Shown: positions 34,033 through 59,900, counted from the first letter of the stretch. The stretch is DNA of 64,000 nt from Undaria pinnatifida (GCA_012845835.1 JABAKD010000030.1:8593805-8657804), one strand, 5' to 3'. A program made the numbers and translations. Notes: a model not told the origin generated them from the sequence alone.

Positions 34033-34420
34033 TGGGTACTCCGAGTGGGGGATGCGTGGTTGGTCGGTGTTGGGAAGCGTGCTCCTCATGAGTTCCGGTG
34101 TCTTTGATTGGTCTCTCCTCATCATGGCTCGCTGCATAGACTCAAAAGCTTGTGCATTATTTCCCTACATAGAATACAAAAAGACAGACATAACAGGGCT
34201 AGGCACGGTAGTGCCGGGTAGCGTAGGATAACGCAGGGTAGCGCAGGGTAGTGAGATGAGGGGCGTCCTGCTTGTCCCATCATCGTCACCTACATTATCG
34301 CCCATCTATGATGGTCTTGACGTGAATGTGACATCTAATATCACGTGGTTTCACCTCAACCGTGACATGGTTTCGCGTCGAATCTATAAACTATCCTTCT
34401 ACGGAGGGCGCTTCATTACA
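34033..34420 (+). repeat. Local duplication, copy B (empty site)
   Basis: This copy lacks the TRIM. Its CATGGCTCGCTGCATAG reads straight across the insertion point used in copy A. The TRIM therefore inserted after the duplication, or only in one copy. Confidence 0.9.
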
Positions 34421-34704
34421 GTAATCAATTGATCCACGGCGTAATGACCATTCCTGCAGCAATGAACAGCGGAATCCAGTTTTTTTTTTGCGGTGTGAAC
34501 GAATTTTTATTACCTTAAACTGGCGTAGAAAATGCCCTGCAACGTTTGATGGCATTAGGATTTCCAGGTGGTCAGACAAACAGTCGTACATACAGCTCGA
34601 CGGTTTCAGTGACAAACAACCGCAGCAAACTGAGGAATAGAATTTCGCCTTACGGCGTAGTCGAGGTCATGAAGGGTCTGGCTAAGATGCGTGCTACGAG
34701 AGAG

Positions 34705-34895
34705 GTGAACCACTTTTTTTCTGAAGGTCCCTCACTTTCGGAGCTTTAAGACCTCTCCCGAAAACTGATTTGGAGAAAAATAAAACTGCTACCGGACGAA
34801 ACTTTCCATGGCCTAGGTATACAACGAGAATCACCTAAAAAAATTCGTCTGTTTCCGACCATTTTGGGTTAAGGAGCCCCGTCATTCACAAACCA
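34705..34895 (+). repeat. Dispersed repeat family R4, copy 1
   Basis: It shares, in order, TTTTTTCTGAGG-like, AACTGATTTGGAG-like and GGAGCCCCGTCATTC-like words with 50488-50705. The family is old and diverged. It is otherwise unassigned. Confidence 0.5.
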
Positions 34896-36711
34896 TTTCA
34901 GACTCGAAAACTGCTACCTCCATCGTGGCACGAGTGAGTCCTAATTTCCTCGCCTCGGTCTGTAATGTGCCAAACAGCCACGAAACACACACCCTCTCGG
35001 CGAGGACGAGGTCTTTCGTTTACGCCCCAGTTTATCCTGGTCTCGAAAACAACGCTCCGGAGTGTGATGGTGCAAAGGTTTTGTGCGTGGTCCCGGCTGC
35101 TGTATATATTCCATGTTCTAATCACCTGCAAACACTTCTGCTTTTTTTCGTTTCGTATTTTTTAGCTCTTTCTTCGTGTTTCGCACTGGTTGGGCCCCAA
35201 TGTCTGGCGACGCCCGATAGAGGAGCTCCGCGGATCCAATCGTTGCGAGCCCTGCGGCACCACCATCGCCCCGTGAGCCGAGCTTGCAAGTTCCTCATGT
35301 ACAGATGTATTCACTCTTTCTGCCGAGATTCCATGCGAGACCTAAAAAAAATGAATATTTCCAAGTATGAGTGTTATAACAGTAGGGAAACTATACCACA
35401 TCAATAGACTATACTCTCAGCTTTGGTCGAAACTACACGGATAGGATCGGCAAGACGATCGCATGATGGTATTTTTTGGGATCAGCTTGGAGTAGGATGG
35501 GAGCCTGACGTAGAGTGAAGGTTCTAAGCGGGAGCAGGGCGGTCGAAGCTTGGTGTGGGATGAGAATACCGGAAACACGGCGGTCGACAGGACAGTAAGC
35601 AGGAATGTCTTGTGAAACACCGAGCTACCTCCGCTCCTGCAGTCCTATATTTTTATGATGCGTACTGGTACCTCGACCTTGCCGCTATCGAATCGGTCGC
35701 GTGTCGGTGCGGGCGTTTCGCAGTTGTCTCGGTAGCGGTAGGCGCGCGACCTACCGTACGTAGTAGATAGCATAACGACCTATTGGAGCGAATGTCGGTG
35801 CGAGCTTACCAAAATAAACAAAAAAACAACTCTTAGGAAGCAGCGCGCGGCCTCTTAATCACTCCGCGCAGTCTTATCCGGGTCCGCGTTTGTTAGAACG
35901 CCAGACACATGCCACCACGATATCAGGGGTACGCACATTTAGTCCAAAATGCTTCTGAGTGGTGATGCTCCCCAACCGAGGAAACACCGAACTCATCGTC
36001 GCGCTGCGATACGCAGTAGGAGCGGTATCCAAATTGTATGCAGAAAAAAGATCAGCGCGACGCCCGTCGTTCAAAAAATCACCATGAATACAGCGACGAA
36101 AACATCGAATCAAGCACGAAGAGCGCAGAATGCCAGGTCAGCCACGGAGGGCACAACCCACGATCGCTATATAGCATTATACCTTACCAGCATCTATTAA
36201 AGGCAAGGACGATACGAAACAGGTCAGGTCAAGGCAGGGTAGGCCCTTTATTTATAGTTTGCGCTCTCGGTACCCACCCCACCCACCACCCTGCTCGGCT
36301 GTAGATGCACCAACGCCCCCCGCGCCGTCGTTGGGAAGGTGTCCTCACTCCCCTCCCCCGTCTTTCCCTCTCCTGCAGCGAACGCCAGATACGCGCCTCT
36401 TTCCAACGGTACCGCACCCGTCCAACCGCAATCACCCCATGCAACCAACAGCACTCTAGGGAATGAACCTCAGCATTGCATCCTACACCCCTCCTTGTGA
36501 ATTCCGTAGGGATAGTGTTAGTAGTACGCACGTAGTGCCTGCGCCGTGTGCACAGGGGGTGCCAAAGGTCAAGCAAATAAATGTCGTAAGAAAAAAAAAA
36601 AAAAATCGCCCCTAGTAGCACGCAAGTAACGCCTGCGCCGTGACCGCAGAGGATGCCAAACGTGAAAAAAAGCGTCGTGCATTCGAACAATCGCCACGTC
36701 TCCTTCTTCTG
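34896..36711. other. Intergenic, no gene recognised
   Basis: Only short unsupported frames occur. The block ends at the TRAPPC4 stop codon. A duplicated phrase around 36515-36660 (GTAGTACGCACGTAGTGCCT versus GTAGCACGCAAGTAACGCCT, each followed by TGCGCCGTG) shows a local duplication of about 100 bp around an A-run in the TRAPPC4 3' flank. Confidence 0.5.
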
Positions 36712-48173
<11,462 letters not shown>

Positions 48174-49887
48174 CTGGAGAAACATCGAGGACAGCACGCA
48201 CGCAGCAGTGCAGAGATCTGGACAGAAAAAAACAGCCAGCCAGACGAGCAGCAGCAATGCAAGCTACACTGCAGCAGAGCACAAGCGGTGTGAATTGCTC
48301 TGAAAATATCCCCCCGCATCCCGAGACAATAATGCAACTGGAACACCGTCATTCGTCTCAAATCTCAAAGCTTTGATCTTACTTGTTGATGTACCAGGTG
48401 AAAAACCAGGTGTCAGCTAACGGTGTCATTTTTGCTTCTCTTCTGTGCCTACCAAGCCAACTGCAAACATGCAATCGATTGAACATGAAGAGCCTCTTCC
48501 TCCAGGGTACCCAAGCATCAGGTGTGTTCACACGTCGGTCTTCTGTGTTTTGCGGCAAATTCGCACGAGAGATCGGAATGCACACTTGCAGCTGAACCTG
48601 TTGTGGCTACGACTTGTTCTTGTTTTCGCTTATAATAACAGCCAAACGAGCCACCACGACGGTGTGCCCCATACGCTTGTTCTCGAGCTCGCGCGCGTTC
48701 GCCGTGCAGGCACACTCTCACGCCCAGACACATGGTGCCAATGTTTAATTAACCAACTTGTGGGTGGTGTCACTGCTGTCAGCACCATAGATCATATCAT
48801 GGCAAAACACCACGCTTTCCGAGCAAGGCCATGAGGTTCGATTTTCAAAAACATGCTGGCTTCAACTTCCACGTTCATAGGAAACACTCTTTCGGGACCC
48901 ACAGACCCACAGACACCCTACCAGGTACAACCACGATACAGTACCAAGAACGACGAGTGCTGCCTATCCTGCAGCTGTACCAAGAAGGACGATTGCGATT
49001 TTATCAAGCGTCTGGAGAGCTTACAGAAGTACAAGTATCACCATGCCGCGCGCGTGTCGCACAGCTAACTCTTTATGCTGCACTTCAGACACACACCCAA
49101 CCCACACACACTCGACCCCATCAGCAGAGGCTGCTGCGTCGTGTGACCGATGCTTTACACATGTTACCTGGTATTACGTACCAAAACCTCTTTTTTTTTC
49201 TTCTTTCCGCTCTGATGTTGTCCTATACTATTTTCAAGTAGTTTGTCCCCAACCTAACGGAGGTGCAGTCCTACGGTACAAAGTAAAAAGACTCCACGAT
49301 AATTGGTCGATGCTTCACAGGGCTGTTTATGTACGTACGTGGCCAGTGCAAGGTTCCACGTGCAAGGTTCCCCAGGCGGCGGCATGAGCATCCGTACTTT
49401 GACACCTACGACTAACCTGAGATGGAGCCCTATGCTACCGGTGCGTTGTTTGTTGCACACATGCCCCAGCAAAAGTCGGATCCCTCGTGTCAGCACAGCT
49501 GCTACATATGATAGCAGCGCCCCGCAGTGAATAGCAGTATGATGCTGAATAGGAGTTTTAGCATAAGTCGTGACTGGCCTCGTTTGCCTGCTCTTCAACG
49601 AAATCCACATGACATCAGAGGACCCGACACAGTAGTCAATCTTTGTACAAAATGGTTGTACTTAATAAAGTATTGTTTGTGCTGGCTTCCCTATCATTGG
49701 GTCGCTCGTTGCAGCTAGTGGACGTTACGTACAAGGTCCAACTGCTCTAGCCCCGTCCCTCACCTCAACACACCCTCCTCCTCTCGAATACGGGTGGTAT
49801 ATTCGTGGGAATGCCTATACTCCCCGTCAAGCTAACCTGCCTCGTTTTCTACAAATAAATACTTGGAAGCAACACATTTACGATTTG

Positions 49888-50162
49888 CAATTGTTGTTGT
49901 TGTTCTCATATTACCTCGCATAATCAAGTCCGTCGTCACAGGACAGGCTCCAGTCACTCTGGAGTTGAGGAATACCCCAGGGAAAAAACACAAACAGACC
50001 AAAGGTGGTACACGTATATATCACAGCTGACGCAATTTATGCCTCCACCAGAAACATATAAAAGTGAAATCGGGAGTCAGCCTACGATGTGCCAGGTCCA
50101 TACTGGTGCATACGTCTCACTACTCGCGCCTGGAAAACCGACTAAACCGCTTGCCACCCAAT
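49888..50162 (+). repeat. Dispersed repeat family R2, copy 2
   Basis: It is near full-length relative to 5838-6115, with the same order of words across about 275 bp. It lies in the divergent spacer upstream of PP2C. Confidence 0.75.
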
Positions 50163-50487
50163 AAAGGCTACCACGTGTATATCGCACGTAGTACCTATAA
50201 CTACGCATACGCACGACAGACGTAAGTCAATTGGAAAAAAGAAACAAAGAAAAGAAAAGAAGATTAAGCATCCTTCCGTTGAAGGCTGATGCTGTCGCCA
50301 GGGGGAGGGGGGGGGGGGGGGGCGACAGCGATCATTTGTGCGACCATGAAAGCAGTGTGCGCGTGCCATGATGGAGGTAGTATAGCGCTTTTGGTACGTG
50401 ACGTTTCTGCCTGTCGAGGCTCCTCTAGTAACGACTACCTGGTACATACTCAATCAAAGGCATGTCCCACGGTGGAGAGCTGCACCA

Positions 50488-50705
50488 GCTTTTTTTCTGA
50501 GGCTTCTCAGCTGAGGGGCTCTATTGCTCACCCTAAAGCTGATTTTGAGCAAACAACGCATGTGTCATGTGCAAATCCGATGAACAACCCCATTGGCCTA
50601 TATATATCTACACAAAAGAAAAACTGCCCGAGGGTATTTCGACACAAGAATTACACTCCGGAATTTTTGGGTGGAGGAGCCCCTGCCATTCGGAAACAAA
50701 GTAAT
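50488..50705 (+). repeat. Dispersed repeat family R4, copy 2
   Basis: This is the counterpart of 34705-34895. It ends about 250 bp before the proposed PP2C start codon, so it may form part of that promoter or leader. Confidence 0.5.
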
Positions 50706-50955
50706 AGCTAAAACGTGCTACTGCTCTACCCTTATTACCCTTATCGTAGCACGCCTCTAAAATCGTTTGGGAAATTTCCGCTGTTTTGTGTGTTTTTGCG
50801 CTGGTTTTCGTCCTGTACTAGCCAAAATATCATGCCCGATACGCGTGCACGCAATTCGCGGGACTCTTCACCGGGTTGCACTTTTTTGTTTTGTTTCTTA
50901 AGAGTCAGTTGTTTGTGTAAGATACGGTGTTCCTCCAGTGAGGCCTGAGAAAAAA

Positions 50956-53900
50956 ATGGCGCACCACTGCCTACGGCTGTTGCATGCTTCCATGTCGGGT
51001 ATTTGTGTACCATGGTAAGTAACCTACAGAGCTCAACGGAGAAGCCCTAGAAAAACGGATGCACCCCTACTATTTTGTAGCGTGGGTCAATCGTTGTTGG
51101 TGGTGCTGTTGTTACCCCCTGTTGCGTGAAATTGCGCGGTTTCAGGTCGGGCACATGCACAAGCGCTTCTCCGTTCTTGTGCAAGGAGCACCCGACGAAC
51201 GAGGACCGCGCGCTCGTGTACGATGACATGGTGAGTGAGACGGCGCGAATGCTATGATAATACCGTATGCACCTACAAGGTTCAACCTTCGGAGGGCGGG
51301 TGACGCAAGGTTGGTGATTTTCACATGTGAACTAGTCCTAGGAGCGTAGAATAAACAGAAACTTACTTAAGATGGGCGATCGATTTAGTACGCAGCCTGC
51401 AAAGATGAGTGTCGACCCTAAGTCGTCGAACTCACAGCTGACGCCGTTACAATATTTTTATTAAATAGTGCATCGAGTGTTATAGGCTTGAAAAATATAT
51501 CACCTGGAAGATGATTTGAGTTTTTCAGTATTGGCGGTAAGAGACGGTGGAGGCAGCAGCATCGCGTGTGTGTGCGAAAACGATACTATTATATAAAAAA
51601 ACTTTTTGGCCCACGAGTCCACAGCAATACAAGTAGTAGTGGTAGTCCACAGAGTCACAAACGACGAAAAATCTAGCAAACACATTAGAAATGCTCGGTC
51701 GAAATTACGCAACAAATTTGCTGAGCACGACAACTGTTGCCATCAGCGTTTAGTTTAGAAGAACACGGATTGGCGGTAGAGACGATTGAGGCAGCAGCAT
51801 CGCGCGTGTGTGCGAAAACGACATACTACCAGGTAATAATAACAAAACGTGGTGACCTACCAGTTCACGTGGTAGTCCACAGAATCACATACTGACCAAC
51901 GAAAAATCTATTTAGAAAAACATTAAAAAATGCTCTGTCGAAATCTCGCAACAAATTGACTGAGGACAACAACAACACGGTGGAAAACACGCAAAAGAAA
52001 GAGCAAACCAGCAGCAGCAGTACCCAGCAGCAGTGACGGCGGTGATGACGCGATGGCGGAGGCAGCAGCAGTGGTGTCCATCGTGTATGCGTGTAACAAA
52101 AAATATCTGAATGTTTTGGCCTATGATGGCAAGGCACTCTACGGCAATGAGTAAATAGAAAGCGTGCGTATGCATACTCGTTGGTCAGTGGTGGGCAGGC
52201 CGTCAAATACTCATACCAAGCAGCATTGGGAACACAACGTCAAGTTTTTAGGAACATAAGCAGAAGAAAGAAGCAATGGCGGAATCACCCAGCCGCCACT
52301 GCACCGCCGCCGCCGCTGCTGCTGTTGTTGTGTTGTTGTCAAATGATATTTTCTCGTTTTGTGTTCCAAACCTGTATCAGACACCTGGTATGTATGGCGT
52401 CAAGTCCGGTGAGGTTTTGAGCAGCTAGCTGAAGATAAAACAAAGGCCCGTCATCAGCAGTTGAGGCATTACAGTCTGTAGTTACAGTCCGTAGCCCAAA
52501 AATAAACCAAAGGCTCAACAGCACTTCAAGTTTAAAAGTCTATACAGCCCAAAACCGACCGGTTTATCGGTACAACATCTATCTACTGCTGCCACCGCTG
52601 CTGTGTTGCGAGCATTTTCTGAAAAATTACAAGAAACAAAGCACAAAGCACACGCGGCAGACGTATCGCGCAGCTTGCTACAGCCGAGTATCGGCCACTC
52701 AACCGGTCGAACTCATAACTGACATATTGAAGTATTTTTTTAAAAAAACAAATCTTCGAGATGTCTAGTGTTCACGGTGAAATGAATGTTCATGACAAGT
52801 CCAAAAGTGTACCAGATATCCAGAGAAACTGCTGTCGTTGCGGCCGACTAGTTACGCCTATCCCCCGAAATGTTTACCATGTGGGTACTACTCTGCGATG
52901 TCCTGCCCAACAGACCACTTGGCGTTAGCGGCGGCTGCCTGTTTTTCGTACATATTCTTACGGACGAAGAACAAAAAACTTACTAAGAACGGGCGACCGG
53001 TGTATTACGCAGCTTGCAAAGATGGTACGTACCGACCGTAAACTTGTCGAACTCACAGCTGACGCTGTTAGAATAATTATATAAAATACGGATAAAAATA
53101 ATTTGTCCGATTTCCTTTCGTAGATAGACATTACGTCGAAGAGGGAGCGGCGGCTACTGCCAAATGAGCGGTTGAGAGCAGGGCATCGAGCAGAACCCAC
53201 ATGGCAAGAATTTGTGGGTATAGTTGGGTGATTACGCGGAGGAAGAAGAGAGGGTTACAGCTTTATTGTTCAGCGACGGATTTTTTACATTGTATCTGAT
53301 AGTGGAGTATGCACCAAAGCGACACATCGCCGTCAGCGCGCAAAGTCAGGCGTTCCCGCTACATGATCGTTGCCTGATTGTGACATTAACCGAAACGGTA
53401 ATCTTGTTTTTCTTTTATTTGCTTTTTGTGGCCATCTGAGAATTGGCGGCAAGTAAACAGGCCGCAAGGAATTCGAGTTCAGTCCTCGCCATTTGATTTT
53501 AAAGCTGCGTAATGTGTTGTGCGGTGTGTGTCCTCTGGCTGAAAATTAAAGCTTAACCTGGTGGGCCTCGCGAGGGTAGAGCTAATATTGTTTTCGTTGT
53601 AGATGTACACACACCGAAGCACGCACCGCATCACACGCAGCTTGCAAACATGAGATTGGATGAAACCTTCGATCTCACAACAGAGAGGTATTTGTATTTG
53701 TTTCAATATACACCAAAGCGTTCCGAGTTGCGGATGCTCAGTCGGAAGTTTCTGCCGTAACGCTGTTTTGGGTGCACGATGTGTTTACTCCACGTGCCTT
53801 CTTTTCTTCTTGTTGTAATTGCACGATGTGTTTGCCCTAAAATGCTATAACACGCGCCTGCTTTTTTTGGCAGGTGTCAGCGTTGAAGCTGGCTCCGACC

Positions 53901-56900
53901 GGCACGCGCGGGCCGCTGGCGTCTCTGTTCGGAGTATTCGACGGGCATGGTGGTGACGGGGCGTCCAAGTTCGTGGCAAACCACATGCACCACTTGGTGA
54001 GTTATTCATATGAATATCCATACGTACAGCTAAACGTGTATCAGCTATGGCTAAACCACCTGTATCATTTGGTGCGCTCAACATGGGAACGTGCTTTCTG
54101 CTAAACTTTTGGTCAAGTCAGGCACAGCGGCAACATCGTTTCCCTGGTAGTGAATATAGCATGCAGACAACAGCAGTAGTAATGTGCGTGACTTTTGGCT
54201 CACCTGGAATACCAAGAAAAGGTGGCTCTTACGTTTCCACCCAACTGTGGAAACATAACGTCACTCGGCGACATGAAGTGAGCTTATAACTGAATGTTGT
54301 CCAGCCTCTCGGCCGTAAAAGTACTGTAGTTTGTTCGCTGTTGGTTGCCCTTGTTCCGGCTTTTGTCGTTTGCCTAGGGCGTGATCTACATCCCAACATC
54401 ACCCCCCCCCCCCCCCCCCCTCCGCCCCCCGTTTTGATGGCGCGAAGATAGGACACAGCGCGTTCTACGAGAGCATTGACTACCCGGCGGACGAGGCTCT
54501 GGCAAGCGCAGTGGAGGAAGGCATCGCGTCGGCCGAACAGGTGAAAAAAACTCACGCTTGCTCTCCACAGACCGCCGATACTGTTGGGGGGCAAGCGCCG
54601 GTGTGTCGCGAACCGTTCTCCCGCCTCCTCTCGCTCGCTTGCTCGCTTGCTTTGTGTGCAGCACGAAATATCGCATGCAACACTCTCCCCGCAGCCGTCA
54701 TGGTGATGCTAGCGAAGACCACGGTCGTAGCGTCCCGCCGCCGCCGCATCCGCCCTTCCATCCGCCCGCCCTTGTTCCTTCATATGTAGCACGTGTCTCA
54801 GCCGCCGCGGTAACACCAACAATGACCACGATTACCGTACGCTTTTTACCCCGCTACTCTTCACTCTCCTACTTCCAGTTTGCATCCGTATCGGTGCCCG
54901 TTTGTTATCGCCTATGTCCGTAAGTGAACGTTTTTCTACTGTCCGGACTCCAACGGTAGATCCTTTCGGTGATCCGAAGTGCCGGAATGGTCGGCTGGTA
55001 TCGGTCCGTTTCGATACAATTTCGCAAAATGCTTGGTGAGCGCGTAGGAGGAGGGTGTGTCCTCTTGCCGGACAAACAGATTAGCCGACTGGCGGACCGG
55101 CGGCCTCTTGGGGCCCCTGCCCCAACCAGAAGCTCGACACGTGATCCCTCCCGCGATGCGGCCTGATACCCTCCTAGCTAGAGGTGGCTCATATATAACA
55201 TCCTTTGCATTCGCTCCTATTTTTTATTCTTTACACCCGTGGTGATGTCGTTTCCCATTTCAGGCGTATACGGACTGGGCGAAGAAAGCGGGCGACACGT
55301 CCGGCTGCTGCGCTTGCGTAGTCGCCATCCGAGGCTCGGTGCTGTGTGCGGCGAACGTTGGGTGAGCTGATTAAGTTGGAACGTTGTGTACCGCCGCGAA
55401 CGTGTTTGTCTACTATACCCGCTTTGTCTTCCACCCGCGCAAGGCTGTGCCTTTGCACCGGTTTCCGCCCCAAGTCTGTGTTTTTTTGGGGGGGGGCAGG
55501 GGGGCTGTACCTAAGATGATGCATGGCCATAGCCTTTAAACCATAGACCCTCGCATCCCTACAATGCTCGGTTGGAGCACGTTGGGTTTTCACCGACCAG
55601 GCAAGCACTGCATACTTATGTGTTGCTTGCCTTAGTCGTTTGACCATTGACCACGTATGTCTTTCAAGACGGAGGACCGTTCCTTCTCCTAATAGAGACA
55701 CGTCTAATTAAAGGGGGGAGAGGTTCTCGAAAGAGGTTATGTTTTCTGCCGTCGCGGGTCGCGGGATGGCTCGCCAGTGTGCTCGCGAAAGCCGAGAAGA
55801 AAGGATGAAAGCGTTCGATGTCGCTCTTTGCAATGGTCAAGTGTGGCGTAGAAACACGACCTGCTTTCCTGCCGTACCGTCATGGTTTTCGGTTCGGTCT
55901 GTCTTATTTTGATTCGTTTCGTTTGAGGTGAAAAATTGGTTAGGTGGGTGGGAGAACTCGTCGACGTACTGAATCACGCGTTCACGTGACCCAGTAGGCT
56001 AGAGGGTAGTGCTATCCGACATATTGGCATTTTTTTCTTTGCTCGTGTGATGGGAGGGTAAGTCAACGCTTGCGGCTTGTCTTCTTTCCATTCTATCTTG
56101 GTGTCTGACATCCCATGCTCTGGTGTTGTACGGCTGCTGCTGCTCTCGTGTGTGCTTTGCGCAGGGACTGCCAAGCGATTCTCATCACGGACAAGGGGTC
56201 GCTCGTTTCGCTCTCCCGACGTGAGTTGTGACACGACCCGACAGGCCCTCGATTTTGTCCACGGTTTGAAGGGGGGCGAGATCGGTACCGTAGCGCATGT
56301 TGCCCTCGACGCCGTATATACCACAGCATATCAACCTCACGCTCTCAGTAAAAGATACTACGATGGCTGGCATCGGTTTAATATGTACAAGGCGCTTCGC
56401 TCCGCGGGAGGCATCCGCCCGCTACGCTAGCTCAAATAGAACAAAACGTGAAGCGGGACAGGGGTCCTTTTTTTACTCGGTGCAACTGACGACTTGCAAA
56501 TGCCAAGAGCTCCACGCTCCAGGAAAATAACCCGGACGTCGCAATGACGCGTGAAACACATCATCCGTACGAAAGAGAATGGGCGCGGAGAGAAGAGTAG
56601 TAGTGTTGCATCTTATTGAGTTCGAAATAAAGGCAGCTCTTTCGCGCATCAGCTATCCATGCGTAGTTGCTGCTTGTGGTTATATACATTTTGGGGTGGG
56701 GTAGATTTAGATATATTCGGTCGCTTTGAAAGCACAACAAGCTGTAGAAGATGCTCGACAACATGATGTGTCTCGGCAACTCTGTCTTCTTTTGCTTGCA
56801 TTGTCGAGCTGTGATTGGCACGTACTACGTGGTATGCTCCGTTGTGCTGAGCTGATGGCGCTGTGCCGAGCTGATTACGCTGTGCTGTGCTGTGCTTGCA

Positions 56901-59900
56901 GTAGATGGTCGACGACGAAATGTGCGAGCTCAGGAGCTGGTTGTGCTAGTTGTGTAATTTGAGCAGTAGCAGATAGATGCGTCAATAAACGTGTATTGTA
57001 CGTACGAAGCAGATAGATGCCTAAATAAACGTGTACTGCTGTACGTGCTAACCTAAACCTACCTCGTACTGGTAGGTTTACAATAAAGGGACGCGTAAAA
57101 AATGCTGGGAAAACAGCGAGCGGTAAATGTTCGACGACACAAACACAATGATACTAGATCTCGCCAGGAAGGTTCTCCGAGAAGGGGGTTTAGGCAGGCG
57201 TGTTCTGGTTGGGAGCGCTGAGAGCGAAGCAGGACCTTTTACTCAAGTGATTCCGAGACGAATTACTTGCCGAGAGAACGGCAAGTATGTTCATGTGGTA
57301 TGCATGTACAACGAAAACCGCAGCTTCTTTGGGTGTTTTAGTGGCCGTTCATGTAACATTCGTCCGATCTTTTGTATTTTGGCGGTTGTCTCGCTTGCTA
57401 CTAGTCGTATCACCTCGATCTCCTCTCTTTCGACAGGGTAGCCTAATGTTTTTTTGGGCTGTCTTGTATATGCCTCCGCTCCTTTGACTTTTTTTCCCCA
57501 TGCAGCACTTGACTCGTGCCCCCCTCCCACCTCGCGCTCAATGCCAACGATGTGTTTTTGTTGAGTTCTGCTGGCCGCTCATGCAACGTCTGTCCGACGT
57601 TTTTTCTGTTTTAGCGGCTCCGTTTCTTGCCGCTAGCTCCGATCTTCTCTCTTTCGAAAGGGTGGCGTCGTTTTACAACCTGTTGTTTGCGCCCCTCCGC
57701 TCCTTTGAGATTGTTTTTCGCGTACTTGACTCGTGTCCATGCCCCTCGCCTTTGTGTGCTTCCCATACTTGAGTTTTCGAGTATTTGACTCTCGTGCCCC
57801 CCCCCCCCCTCCCACTCCTGCTCCTCGCGTTCAATGCCAACAATGTATTTTTGTGTTTTGCTCTTTTCTTGGTCGAAGCACACCGCGCCACGGATAGTGA
57901 GGAAAAAGCGCGCATAAGACATAAAGGGGGAAGAGTGGTGCAGGGACGGGTGATGGGCGTGCTAGAGCCGTCGAGGGTCATCGGGGTAAGAAAATAAAGG
58001 ATGCTACAAGCTGGGCCGGCCAAGACGCTCAAAATAGACCAATATCGCTGTGCCCCGCTCAGTTTTACGAGTTCGGACCTGATTTTTTGACACGCGATTT
58101 AAAACAGGCTCGCCGAGACACTACTTGGCGAGCTCAAAAAACAAAATGAAAATCCGTTGACTTTTCGCCCATTTCATGATCATGGAAAACGTTTAGCAGG
58201 CCGTATGTCGGCAGTTTTTTTTTTTTTTTGAGCTCGCCAAGTACTGTTTTGGTGAGCTTGGTCCAAATCACGTGTCAAAAATTCAGGTCCTAACTTCAAA
58301 AATTGAGAGGTTCATGGCCAAGTTTCCACCGAAGTGCCTCTCCATACAAATTTACATATAATTCAGGAATTCATCCATAACTTTCGAACGAAAGTGACCC
58401 ATTAAATGAAAAGCATATGTCCCTACTCCTCGTCCCAATATGTACATGCCCAGAAATATTAAGCCAATTCCATCCACTTTGTATTTCGAGCAATTTTAGA
58501 AAAAGCAACACAAACAAATCATGAAAAAAAAATGCTCAAACTAGGAACCGTGAGTGGCAAAACATTTTTTTCGGCGCCAACTTCGTAGATTCTCAAGCAG
58601 GAGGGCTTAAAATGACCACTGCATCTGGCTGATTACGAGGATATGCTCAGTTTGCAGTGGGTCACTGTCGTTCAAAATATATGCCCGACTGACGTATTAT
58701 GGGTTTCTTGGCCGGCCCAGCTTTTATACCTTCTGCGAGCGAATTCGATTTTCTGTTTCACACCGCGTAAAAAAATAGTCATTTTTACGAGCGAATCCGA
58801 GTTTAGTTTACAACACGCACCAGCAAATAGTCATTTTTACGAGCGAATTCTCATATATAGACTATACTTCAACAAATAGTCATTTTTTTACGAGCGAATT
58901 ATTATACATACGGCGCCAAAAAATGGCAATTTTATGAGCAAACGTGAGTTTCTATTTCACGCAAGAGACAAACAATATCTGGTAGTTGTTGTTGTTTTCT
59001 CACATTAACTCTTGTCAAACATCTAGAGTCCGTGGTCACACAAAGGTGCTGGAGCCCTAGGAAGATCCGAAAAACCAAGTGAAATCAAAATTCGTCAGGG
59101 AAATACTACGTTATCCCGCCTAAAAACGCACGATACGGAAAAAGGCGCACAAGTGAAAAGGTCAAATGTGCCAACTGAACTCACATGGCCGCGGGTATCC
59201 ACTCAACTACAGCATAGAATTCCCCCGTCCCCACAACTAACCAACTCGCGGCCACAAACTTCAGCGGTTAGTATACTAACGTCGTCGTGTCCGTTTGGAT
59301 CTTCAATTTTTTTCGGTGAACAAGGACCCCGCTAGAAATCGCGTCGGTTTATATCTACGACTGACCGCGTTGTAGTCTCCGAAAAGACGGAAACCAGGAC
59401 CACCAAGTAGAACATAACACAGCACACACCAACGCGCACACGTTGACGACTGTTACAAGTATATAGCTGCGCGAGTCCCTAGCGACAGCTATAAACTATT
59501 TTTTGTTTTTTCGCGGTGCGGTGGCCTGGACGGGCGTTTCCCCCAAAAGAAGCCAGCCTGGGCGTGCAGGAAGAAGGGGGGGATTGGGGGGGGGGAGGAG
59601 GGGCGGGGGCGAGAACAGAGTGGTGATGCGGGAGGAGTGCTCAGTTGCTGATTTTGGTCCGAGCGCTGCTGAGCATGTACATGGCACCTATATTACGGTG
59701 AAGGGCCATAATGCCAAACGGGTGACTGGGGTATGTTCTGTGGCGATATGATAGGATTTTAGAGGTATGGTTTTGCTCGCGTGGGAGACCCACCATGCGG
59801 GAGTGTGACCCGCAACAACACTCAACTCTTAGCAGGATTGTCGATGTACAACAGTATAGCAATGCCCTTTCGCTTCCTTGCGTGATTGGCGTCTGCTGTT

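Larger units (their letters stand above)
48174..50955. other. Divergent spacer between TRAPPC4 and PP2C
   Basis: It must contain the TRAPPC4 first exon and the promoters of both genes, but I could not fix either by eye. It holds one R2 copy, one R4 copy and a G-run (50302-50322). Short frames here show no family motif. Confidence 0.5.

Noticed and set aside
34421-34750. Frame with ISPYGVVEVMKGLAKMRATR
   Set aside because: It looks slightly protein-like, but no family is recognised, no splice context is seen, and the end overlaps a dispersed repeat.
48461-48496. Candidate first TRAPPC4 exon on the minus strand coding MFNRLH
   Set aside because: Phase and length would fit, but the donor (GTTTGC) is weak and the residues do not match the conserved MxIYS start, so it was left unassigned.
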